Shown here one piece after another: positions 54,501 to 64,000 of a stretch of DNA of 64,000 nucleotides (positions are counted from its first letter, which is position 1; every line of letters begins with the position of its first letter). Source of the stretch: Hoplostethus atlanticus (Eukaryota; Chordata; Actinopteri; Trachichthyiformes; Trachichthyidae); NCBI GenBank assembly GCA_034670405.1, contig JAXDDX010000053.1, positions 615,001 through 679,000 of the forward strand, in the 5' to 3' direction. A program made the position numbers and the translations under genes. The notes below the pieces were generated by a model. The model was not told the DNA's origin. It saw nothing but the letters and a program-made list of their open reading frames with translations, and ran no database searches.

Positions 54501-56055
54501 CAGACAAACTCAATTGATCTCAGACAAGTGTTTGAAAGTTCGCCAAATACTGAACAGTTGGATCCAGGCGCTGCTCGTATTCTGTGTTTTGGCATCAAGA
54601 TGTTTCTCAGTCAGAGGAAGTAATGAAATCTGAGGATGTCCGACTTGTTCTGCCAGAGCGTCTTTGATTCAGACGGCCACGAGATATTTTATCGGTGTTT
54701 CGTGATGAAAAGCCTCTCCAAGCTTGTAAACAGAGGATGGTAAATGGACAGCTAGGGGTGGTACATAAACCAACCAGGTAGGGAGGAGGAGGAGGAGGAG
54801 GAGGAGGAGGAGGAGAAAGCTGCGAGATACAATTTACCATTGAGCTTGGACTAAGAAAGATTTGTTGTGTGTGTGTGAGTGCATGTTACGGTGTGTGTGA
54901 GGAGAACAGTGTGTGTGGCGGGATTGGATGGTGAGTTTTATCAAGTGTGTGTGTGTGTGTGTGAGTGACTGCCTCCTATTTATGTGGCCAGTCATATTTT
55001 TGTGCTCTGGGTGAGATTTACTAGCCAGCAGCAGACCATGCTTCATAATGTCAGCGGTTTCTGGCACTTCCATCCATTCAGCGCTGATTCATTGTAGTCA
55101 GCAGCAGCATGACGCATCCTCCGACTGTACAGCGTATGACGACTGACACACACGTGCACACACACAACGGTTTGTGCATTAATGTAATGTTACTTGTGGC
55201 CATTCATCTGACTCTCTGGCCTGTGGCCCTGTTGTTACCTGAAACAGCAGGATGCCTCTCCAGACCGACTGCACTGAGGTCAGCAGCAGAACCAGCTCCT
55301 ACATCAGCAACATTACAACACACACTCCTGAGGAGCTCAAGGGTCAGAGGTCACAGCACCCTGACAATAGAGGGAACAAATATTCCTGGGACCCTAGAAG
55401 GATCCTCATGGTAGAGAAGTCCTAGGAGGTTATTGAACAGTTATTGAAGACTGAAACGTGAAAGTTAATATGGATGAAGAAAAGCTCGTTAAAACACGCT
55501 GTCATGTACGACTGTAAAGAATAAAGATATAAGAATAAAGATAAGAGGGACGAGGCACGGCGTCGTGGTACCGGTAAGAGCACCGTGTTAACACTGCAGG
55601 CTAGCAGGTACCAATGTTAGCTAGAGCTAGCACACAGTTCAGATACAGACACAATCTGAACTGAGTACTGAGTACTATGAGTACTAGCTGCTCTCCAACA
55701 GACTGGAGAGCAGGAACTCTCATGTGATACAGAACCCGTCGCAGCTGTGAAAATCAGTGGCTAGTTTCCCCTTGACGCTTGCAGTGCGCCTTAAACGCCT
55801 TTCAGCCTGTCAGCCGAAGTACCATTGACATGTTTTGGTGGCGTTCTCATGAACATTTGTGATACGTCACAAAACAGACACCGCCCCATGTATTTCAATG
55901 GGTTGGCGGAGTGCAGTGCATGAGAATATCACAGCCCAGTCTGTCACAACGGTTAGCGGAGGTGAATGTCATCATGTCATCAAGACACGCCCACAACAAC
56001 ACGACATGGGTGGTGTCAACGCAAGCTTGTCTGTGAATTTGACAGATGCCAAATG
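54501..56055. other. Mostly unique DNA with short microsatellites
   Basis: (GGA)n at 54782-54815, (TG)n at 54864-54880 and 54944-54962. The remainder has no recognised exon. If the candidate gene at 53341 is real, later exons could be here but none is evident. Confidence 0.4.
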
Positions 56056-56072
56056 TCCCACATGAATAGCAG

Positions 56073-56182
56073 TCTGTCTGCCTGTCTGCCTGCCTGCCTG
56101 CCTGTCTGTCTGTCTGTCTGCCTGTCTGCCTGTCTGTCTGTCTGCCTGCCTGCCTGCCGGTCTGCCTGTCTGCCTGCCTGCC

Positions 56183-56223
<41 letters not shown>

Positions 56224-56252
56224 GCCTGCCTGCCTGCCTGTCTGTCTGTCTC
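56073..56252. repeat. (CTGT/CTGC)n tetranucleotide array
   Basis: About 45 tetramers, a mix of CTGT and CTGC in blocks. Cys/Leu and Arg/Gln/Thr frames are artefacts. Confidence 0.97.
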
Positions 56253-56766
56253 CTTGTTCCATTTGCAGCATGTCTGTCATCCCAGAGGAAACATCTTTTG
56301 CCCCGTCGTCTTTTTTTCACCTCTTAATAAACAGGAAAGATCTCAATTTCCTCTCATCTTGTGATCACCTCCGTCTGAAATGTTTCTCCTAAAAACCCTC
56401 AGGAGCAACGAGGACACGGCAGAGAGAATCAATTCTTGGCTTCAATAGGAAAATGCAGCAGAATGTGAAAACTGCATGTTGTAGAGGAAGCATCTACGTC
56501 GTAGGAGTCATAAACATCACACTGAGTTTCTTTCATAACTTCTTATTTCAGATCATGTGGAGATCTGTTGTTGTGATCAGATCAACATGAGCTGGTATGT
56601 GGTTGATTCTCCTGAGTTGAATTGGAGAAACAGGAGAAAAAGCCTTCAGTCTCATCTTGGTGTCTCGGAGAAGTAAAAGGTAGCATGCACGTTTAGCTCA
56701 GGCACAAGCGTCAGCATGCACTTTATTTGTTGAAGTGCAAATGTGTATTTTTCGTGGCAACACGTT
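56253..56766. other. Unique DNA, no gene seen
   Basis: No repeat or exon was recognised. Confidence 0.4.
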
Positions 56767-57385
56767 GGCCCTGTTCATACCTGCATTAACATGGGTCTTG
56801 GGTGGTCCGATCCCAAGTCAACACCTCTAAGTTCAGGTGAAACGCACCCAAGACGCATTGAGGACACGTTCAGGTCCGACCACCCAGACCACGTTCCGAG
56901 GTGGTCTGGTCCATATGGCCACGTTCTTTTAGCAGTGTGTACCGAATGTGTCCTGGGCCACGTTGAAGGACCTCCAATCAACTGACGTCCTCTGAGTCAG
57001 GCGGTAGGGCTGTAGGCCCAAAAATGATGTTTGGTTTTTCCTTCTAAAAAACACATCGGTTCAAACCATTCGGATATCTATTTTTGTGCATTACGTCCAT
57101 AAGAGGGCAAACCAACACAACCAGAAACATCACTACTGGTGCTAGAGTGTGAGAACGCGCTGTCTCTCATAGCGAGATCAAATGATTGATTGGTAATTGA
57201 TCTGTTATCAGGCTAACTGGTGTGATGATGTAGGTGTTTATTTGCATATAGAGCGGGAAGTGAGACCCGATCACTGAGACGATCACTGGGTCTCATTCTA
57301 CTGCCAGTTGTGAACTGACGTACTTAGAGGTGTTGGCTTGAGATCAGATCACCCAGACCATGTTAATGCAGGTCTGAACAGGGCC
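56767..57385. mobile_element. Short DNA transposon with ~65-bp terminal inverted repeats
   Basis: The left end GGCCCTGTTCATACCTGCAT (then TAACATGG) is mirrored at the right end. The right end read in reverse is GGCCCTGTTCAGACCTGCAT, then TAACATGG. Similarity goes on about 65 bp to AACACCTCTAAGT. The inside has no transposase. 619 bp with long TIRs makes it a nonautonomous (MITE-like) element. No clear target duplication is seen beside GGCC, so the true ends may be a few bases further out. The superfamily is undecided. Confidence 0.75.
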
Positions 57386-57491
57386 TGCAGGGTTCAGCGG
57401 TTCATGGATGAGCATGCTTGGTGAGAGTGCATGTGATGCAGCGACTCACATTACGGTAGAGACGATGCTGGAAGTAGAAATCTTTGTACTC

Positions 57492-57497
<6 letters not shown>
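57386..57497. other. Unique spacer
   Basis: No feature was seen. Confidence 0.4.
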
Positions 57498-57525
<28 letters not shown>

Positions 57526-57625
57526 ATCCCATCCCCATCTCTCTCTCTCTCCCTCCCTCTCCCTCTCTCCCTCTCTCTCTCTCTCCCTCCCCCCATCCCA
57601 TCACCTCATCTCTGTCTCTCTCAGA
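57498..57625. repeat. Polypyrimidine (CT)n tract
   Basis: CTCTCT runs with CCCATCCC interruptions, about 125 bp. Confidence 0.93.
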
Positions 57626-60115
57626 TCAGGTCTTGAAGTTTCCCCCTAACTCCCAGCACTAATTACCAGACGGTCGGAGTAGGCTGGATCTCTCCACCCA
57701 GTCTCTCAGGTTGCTGCCAGGGGGCAAAGGTCACGTTGCGGCTTAATTAGCATGACGTTTGAAGGGGCTACAGGCAACGTTAGCGCCGACAACATCCCAC
57801 ATGACATCTGCCCGGGGTTGGATGATTCATCCCTACAGAGACCCGTGTCACTGTGTTCACGCAGGATTTAACTTATCTTACTGTATATGAAGTATGTCAA
57901 GGCTTAGGGGCTGATTGCATGAAGTTAATGGTGGGTTATGAGACTTGATGGGGGGGGGCGCAGCTGTGGTTGGTTGTTGTTGTTATTGATGTGGGTCAAT
58001 GTTGATGGATGAAGTGATTTTTTTATTTCATTTCCACTTTCCTCTGGGAAATAATGCCTGTGGACACAAAAGCTCTCATATTGTGTCTGTTTGCTTGGCA
58101 AAGAGTCATTATACTGTATATTACTGTGGCAGGAAGCTAGTGGTCGGGGCATGTAGTGGGGGCGGGGGTAATATGGAGGAACCTGAGCCTCTCTGATGAA
58201 AATATTGATGACCCCCAAGCAAAAAGATATTTTGGATTCACTGAATGAATGAGTCTCCCTTGGTCAGCCTGGAGACGTCTAGATGAACCGCCTGCCGCTG
58301 GCCGTCAGACACACAGTCAATAGAAAAAAGAATTACTCCAAAGCATTATTGATCTCCGAGCATCTGTGGGTTCATTCTGGTGCCCTAATGAGGTTTCCAT
58401 GCACAAATAAGGCTGAACTGAAAAACGGTGGAGTGTTTTCTGCAGACGGACCTTTAACATGGTCCTGAATCTGGACCTATAGGAACTAATAAAGCAGAAT
58501 GTCAGCAGGCCGAATGCACACTGCCTTTAAACGCTACAGGAGTGATGGGAGGTTTCCCTCTTCAGTCAACAGGTTTAGAGAAAAGCGCTATACTGCCTGA
58601 GAGCCGAGAAATTTGTGTTAGGAATGGGCTTTATGCAATCCAGTTAATGAAATGAAACTGCGCCGTGAGCTTACTGTACTGGCCGAGGCCATCTGAACTT
58701 TAAAAGGATGGGAAGGTATCAGGGTCAGGGTTAGTCAACAGGTCCAGACAGACAGATGTCCTACTGCACAAACCGGCTGCTGAACGTAGATTTATAGGAT
58801 GTGAGGAAAATAATAAAAAAATATATGATGAAAAAATAACTTGCCTTACAACATTGAGTGCAATATCCCTCGATAAATCCTGATTTGGACCCGTTGGAAA
58901 AGGAGTCTAAGCTCTCTTCTCACTGAGAAACTATTCTTTAACTCCCAGAATTGAAGAAAATACTCGGTAGAAGAAGGACATTTGTAATAAAGTGTTTCTA
59001 TAGCAGAGAAGAAAAGCACAGAGACAAATCCACCCAGTCTAAAGCTTATTGGTTTCAGACTCAGACTCAGTATTAGGCGGCTTGTGGGTGATTGATGATG
59101 TCTTCCATTAATCAGAGAGGCGATTTATCAGCCTTTTTCCGAATTTCAGGTATTTGTGACACTCGGCGCTCCCATTCATTTGTGATGGGAGATAATTATT
59201 GTTTCTTTCTTTTTGTGATCCTGATCACATCTCTGATTAGTTTCCATGCTTTGGTTTCATCCAGTTCATTGATAATTGTACCGGCGGTGCGTTGAGCCTA
59301 TATTTGAAATGGGCTGCTAGACTAGAGCCCTACTGTATATGGTTCCCCCAACCTCACCACCCATGGTTACACAACTCTCTCACTGAATCCAGACATCCAT
59401 TGGTCAAAATTCATCAATTTCCAATCATCCATCACCCCCCCCGAACTGAAAACAATAATTACTTCCCCAGATTCTTTCATATACGTAGAGATGAAGCGTT
59501 ATTAAGGACGGCAGCTTTGGAAAGTTGAGTAAAATGAAGTATCCTCCAGTCTTGTATTCTAGTGGAGTGTCTAGTATATTTTTCCACATCTTGTGTCTTT
59601 TATTTTACTGTCCACTTGCTCTCACCATGCAGATAAAGTGGGTAAATAGGGACTAGAAAAGCAAACACAGCAGTATCGACCGCATTCGTGCATTTGCATT
59701 AGTGTCCAGGCTTCATTCATATATTCACCGTTGCATTCACATGCCGGCGGCCCCTCTCTCTAACTGGTCCCTGTAGTCTCATTCAAATTGAGGGCTGCAG
59801 TAAATTTACAGAGCAAGCCAATGATATTAACCAAATTAAACACTAAATTTGAACTTTCCTTTTGCCTCTCTCCTCCTTCCCTTACTCTGAAAATAAGGTT
59901 AGTCTTCAGTCAGCCTCGTGGTGTCTGGGAGTGAATTTAATGCTAAGTGAACTTAGGGCTGCTGTAAAACTGTCGTCGGAATGGATACCTCAATTCTCCC
60001 GGCTCGCTGGCGTTTTCGAGTACAGGACGGTAAGTGCTGTAAATAACTGTGGGATAGACATTAGCTCAGCGGGATCCTGGGAGGGCTGCAGCAGCATGCA
60101 GGGTGCTGGGTGAGA
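57626..60115. promoter_or_regulatory. Repeat-poor stretch, candidate conserved noncoding DNA
   Basis: About 2.5 kb without tandem repeats or transposon marks, the longest such stretch in the right half. Conserved-element-like words include GCGGCTTAATTAGCATGACG (57738) and GGCGATTTATCAGCC (59120), and 59830-60080 is also AT-leaning and unique. Short frames (for example 59862-60113) have no domain. The regulatory role is inference. Confidence 0.3.
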
Positions 60116-60429
60116 TGATGTTCGATTCCCTTGAGCTGAGATGGAAAGAAACCATGAGGTCTGATCACCGTGGATTATCACAGCTACAACACAGAAGCCC
60201 CAAGAAGCTCCAAGAGACATCCCATCTTCTATACTGGAACATGTCCTTCATGATGAAAAGACTGATCCAGAGATCCCAGTGCCAAACATGTACAGTAGAC
60301 AAGAAGAAGAAACTGTGACAGGAAAGCTAATTTAAAGTGGTTAGCAACGTTGGCTAACCAATCTCCATCCTTCATTGCCTCTTGTCTGGTGTCACTCCTG
60401 TCTAAAGGTTGGTTCAGCTCTGCAGCACC

Positions 60430-60600
60430 TTGGCATTTATGCTTCTAAATCAAATCAAATGTATTTGTGTGTCCCAGTTGCATCATGTATCATGGCTACA
60501 GTCTCAAAGGGCTTCACACAACACCCCCCAGCCTTGGACCCCCACAGAGGACAAAGAAAAACTCCCACAAAACCTTCTCAGGACTTACTGAAAACCCCAA
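60430..60600 (+). mobile_element. Interspersed repeat, SINE/LINE-tail type
   Basis: AAATCAAATCAAATGTATTT, then CTACAGTCTCAAAGGGCTTC, CCTTGGACCCCCACAG and AAAGAAAAACTCCC. This string of words recurs in many teleost genomes (from memory) as an interspersed repeat. Its class was not determined here. Confidence 0.5.
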
Positions 60601-60869
60601 TATTTTACTGGCGCTGTCAGAAAATGAATTCCTCAAATCCTCCCCAGTTATCTTTTTGTCACTTCCGTCTGTTTTGACGCTCCGTTAACAACGCAGAGTT
60701 TGGACAAATCTGTACTAATGGTCATCTGTTGGGTAGTCTGACCTACAGGAAGCAGGTAATGGGCTTAGCCTCCTCTATAGCTAGCTTGCTGGCTACGTTG
60801 TTGTTGCAGTGGAGCAGACAACCGCTAGGGATGCTAATCCCTTACATAGAAATACTTATCTGCTGCCAG

Positions 60870-60935
60870 ATGACTTACTGTAAGTCGCTTTGAGAAAAGC
60901 GTCTGTTAAATGACTGTAATGTAAAATGTAATGAT
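60870..60935 (+). mobile_element. Interspersed repeat 3' end (TAAGTCGCTTTG type)
   Basis: TGTAAGTCGCTTTGAGAAAA, then GCGTCTGTTAAATGACTGTA and ATGTAAAATGTAATG. This is a very common teleost repeat end with a TAATG tail (from memory). Only the last ~65 bp are recognisable. Confidence 0.55.
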
Positions 60936-60984
60936 TTTCAACATAATCTATTGCTTTGTTTAGTTGATAGAAGATGTGTCCACC

Positions 60985-61026
60985 TAGCCACTTAGCCACC
61001 TAGCCACTTAGCCACTTAGCCACTAG
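60985..61026. repeat. 9-bp CCACTTAGC repeat
   Basis: Five copies of CCACTTAGC or CCACCTAGC. Confidence 0.9.
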
Positions 61027-61198
61027 TACACTAGTGGACCTACAAGGACCTGCAAGTAATCTAGCAGAGTTTAACATCCAGTGATGTGCAGTAAAGGTCA
61101 TGAACAGACTCTGGAACAGTTAGACACTTTAACTTCAATGGTTGGTTTTGTTCTCAGTGTTGATGCTGATGCACTTGGGTTGAGTGTGTTGAGTGACC

Positions 61199-61490
61199 TC
61201 TACAGACTAACATAGTAGTATAGTAGCTACTGACACACCAGGACAACAGACCTCTACAGACTAACATAGTAGTACAGTAGCTACTGACACATGGTCCAGG
61301 ACAACAGACCTCTACAGACTAACATAGTAGTACAGTAGCTACTGACACACCAGGACAACAGACCTCTACAGACTAACATAGTAGTACAGTAGCTACTGAC
61401 ACATGGTCCAGGACAACAGACCTCTACAGACTAACATAGTAGTACAGTAGCTACTGACACACCAGGACAACAGACCTCTACAGACTGGAC
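61199..61490. repeat. 54/58-bp minisatellite in 112-bp dimers
   Basis: The unit holds TACAGACTAACATAGTAGTA and CAGTAGCTACTGACAC, then either ACCAGGACAACAGACC (54 bp) or ATGGTCCAGGACAACAGACC (58 bp), strictly alternating. It is related to the 44-bp array at 5170-5410 and to a single copy at 6945-7000. Confidence 0.95.
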
Positions 61491-62945
61491 AGTGTTCTGG
61501 TCTGACCTTTGCCCTCTGTTCACCGCCAGTCAGAACAACGAGAGGTCTTGTTCTTGTCTGAGACATAATCCAGACTGTTGGTGCTGAAAGGAAAAGTTAG
61601 AGAACAACTGAACAACACAAAAGACTCAACCTGAAGGGACATCAGACAATGGGATGTCTCATAGACACCGACACACCGGAAACCTGACGGGAACAAAAGA
61701 TTCACCATGGCAACCTTGCAGGACGACTCTCTCTCTCTCTCTCTCCCTCTCTCTCTCTCTCTCCACTTGTCAGGCAGAGCAGTGTTGTCTATTCTTTTAT
61801 TCTTTTCTCGTGCATCAGCTTATTTCTTTCTCTCCCAGATTCCTTCCTTGCCTTTCATTTCGTTCCATTGCTGAATCCTTTAATTTTATATTTTGGCATC
61901 CATGCACAGAACTGTCCCGGTCAGCACCGGGGCATCCGGATGGAGGATGGAGAAGCAGGTAGTGTGTCTGGATCAGTACATCCACTGTACTGGCAGTATC
62001 GTGACCGTGCTGCATGCAGACCGGGGAAAACGATCAGTGTCATATGGACATTTTAACAGGATGCATGTGTTTTTTCTGAAGGCCGATACTGATCTCTTGC
62101 TGCCGACAGCAGATATTTCTGTTTTCTTCTCATCAGGATGAAAAGCCTCATGGACACTAAAACGCTCCACTGAAACCAGACTAGGTCGGGAGACTCTGGG
62201 AGACATTACTGACTTTAAATGAAGAATTCATTATTTAAAACATTATTGAACATAAATAAATAAATAAATAAAATGTGCAATGAAAAAAATAAAAAAATAA
62301 ATAATAATAATAATAATAATGATGATATCCTGCAGCCGTGGTCATATAATGGTCTAACTGTGATTTAAACCATCCTGAAGCCCAGAGGCACATTCATGTC
62401 TTCCACCACCATCATATTGTTGTTGTTTTCCATGATTGGTGAATTTTACCATTACTGAGTAAGAAAACAGCTTAACATCCAGGTGTTTCAATACACTGAT
62501 GTTGGAAAGAAAATTCCCACTGATGCATTTGAAATTGGTTCAGTTGATTTGTATGATGATAAAATCCAGAAGCAAAGTGATGAAAAGCAGTGATGAAATA
62601 TAATGAGAAAACAGAAGAAAATTACAAATTTGTGCAGGAGAGAAATAAACCAAAACATTACGCCTCCAAACAACTGAACGAAAGTGTATAACGGAAGTTT
62701 ATACCAGCAGAACTCAACATGGTGGGAAACTATAGAAGTCACAGGATACATACGCTTTCCCTCTGACTCTGGACCAGCTGAACGTCCTCTCCAATCCTTA
62801 TCCAACCATTAGCCGGTTATCTGACCAGCAGACTCTATTACTGGTATCACCATCGGTACGCTGAGCCTTCCTTTCCGTCATGGTTTCATCAGGGTTCCAC
62901 TGATACGGGTTTTGAAGGCCAATACTGATACCGATTACCGATTTC
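61491..62945. other. Mostly unique DNA, no gene seen
   Basis: (CT)n at 61728-61763; (AAAT)n and (AAT)n at 62250-62322. GAAGGCCGATACTGAT at 62079 and GAAGGCCAATACTGAT at 62917 are two copies of a short word found at the edge of many teleost repeats. No exon was recognised. Confidence 0.4.
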
Positions 62946-62946
62946 T

Positions 62947-63777
62947 ATCCTGACCCTTCCTCTTCAAGAAACACTACCATGACCCTTCCTCTTCAAGAAC
63001 CACTTCCCCGACCCTTCCTCTTCAAGAAACAATACCCTGACCCTTCCTCTTCAAGAAACACTATCCTGACCCTTCCTCTTCAAGAACCACTTCCCCGACC
63101 CTTCCTCTTCAAGAAACACTATCCTGACCCTTCCTCTTCAAGAAACACTACCCTGACCCTTCCTCTTCAAGAAACACTACCCTGACCCTTCCTCTTCAGG
63201 AGACACTACCCTGACCCTTCCTCTTCAAGAAACAATACCCTGACCCTTCCTCTTCAGGAGACACTACCCTGACCCTTCCTCTTCAAGAAACAATACCCTG
63301 ACCCTTCCTCTTCAAGAAACACTTCCCCGACCCTTCCTCTTCAAGAAACACTATCCTGACCCTTCCTCTTCAAGAAACACTACCCTGACCCTTCCTCTTC
63401 AAGAAACACTACCCTGACCCTTCCTCTTCAGGAGACACTACCCTGACCCTTCCTCTTCAAGAAACAATACCCTGACCCTTCCTCTTCAGGAGACACTACC
63501 CTGACCCTTCCTCTTCAAGAAACAATACCCTGACCCTTCCTCTTCAAGAAACACTTCCCCGACCCTTCCTCTTCAAGAAACACTATCCTGACCCTTCCTC
63601 TTCAAGAAACACTACCCTGACCCTTCCTCTTCAAGAAACACTATCCTGACCCTTCCTCTTCAAGAAACACTACCCTGACCCTTCCTCTTCAAGAAACACT
63701 ACCCTGACCCTTCCTCTTCAGAGAACACTACCCTGACCCTTCCTCTTCAAGAAACACTACCCTGACCCTTCCTCTTA
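62947..63777. repeat. 29-bp minisatellite with 232-bp higher-order unit
   Basis: About 28 copies of TGACCCTTCCTCTTCAAGAA plus ACACTACCC. Variants (AACAATACCC, AGGAGACACTACCC, CACTTCCCCG, CACTATCC) come in a fixed order that repeats every eight units. TTCCCCG at 63091, 63323 and 63555 is exactly 232 bp apart, and the two 232-bp blocks look identical. Confidence 0.97.
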
Positions 63778-64000
63778 GCACTTGTTTATTTGCTTCACTT
63801 ATTTGTCTCATTGGTTAAATAAAAAGTAGGTAGTTAATAGGGGTGGGCGATATGACTTCAAATCAATATCACGATTATTTCAAACTTTTACCTCAACTTT
63901 ACCTTTACGATATGAACAATTATTTATTTTATACAGGGTGCTTTATTTTGAAAATTGTTTTATTTTGGAAATTGACCGGATGCCGTTCCTGTGTATGACT
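63778..64000. other. AT-rich edge sequence, possibly the start of an interspersed repeat
   Basis: TAATAGGGGTGGGCGATATG at 63837, then AATCAATATCACGATTATTT, is a wording I associate with the border of a common teleost interspersed repeat. It runs off the window, so its class is open. Confidence 0.35.

Overview
This window is vertebrate nuclear DNA, most likely from a ray-finned (teleost) fish. It has very dense CA/TG and longer-unit tandem repeats, L2-type LINEs with the 3' ends usual in teleosts, tRNA-derived SINE-like pieces and short terminal-inverted-repeat DNA transposons. There are no operons, rRNA or CRISPR arrays. Nearly all open frames longer than 60 codons are read through simple repeats and are not genes.

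One gene is certain. An exon at 9967-10388 on the + strand encodes the last ~140 residues of a delta-1 protocadherin (PCDH7/PCDH1 type), with a splice acceptor in front and a stop at 10386-10388. The first ~9.9 kb is therefore probably its last intron: an 18-bp minisatellite split by a LINE tail, a 0.7-kb CA block, a 1.3-kb ATTAC block and a non-repetitive AT-rich stretch. Downstream lies a probable long 3' UTR (candidate poly(A) signals at 11743, 16260 and 16487) holding a 1.1-kb 21-bp minisatellite. Then come ~37 kb with no recognisable host gene. This gene-poor setting favours pcdh7 over pcdh1 but does not prove it.

From 19 to 40 kb the window is mostly tandem repeats (purine or pyrimidine tracts, 87-bp, 51-bp, 42/21-bp and 54-58-bp minisatellites) separated by unique DNA, some of which resembles conserved noncoding sequence. 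A perfect 76-bp inverted repeat lies at 21938-22733.

From 40.3 to 45 kb is a nest of transposons: a degraded LINE fragment, then an L2 LINE interrupted by a 1739-bp insert. The insert has TG...CA ends and a 4-bp target duplication, carries a TATA box and a poly(A) signal, and has an open frame of about 218 codons in its 5' part. It reads as a solo LTR of an endogenous retrovirus-like element with coding sequence in U3. This is the most unusual object in the window.

From 48.5 to 53.1 kb lie a field of short palindromic modules split by an antisense L2 3' end, and a Harbinger-like element with a broken Myb/SANT exon and a tRNA-like sequence. At 53341-53520 and 54324 onward are two possible coding exons, joined in phase, of an unrecognised gene. 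The last 8 kb holds a 619-bp TIR element, CNE-like unique DNA, LINE/SINE tails, and two minisatellites with higher-order structure (112 bp and 232 bp). All identifications are by eye; no alignment or search was run.
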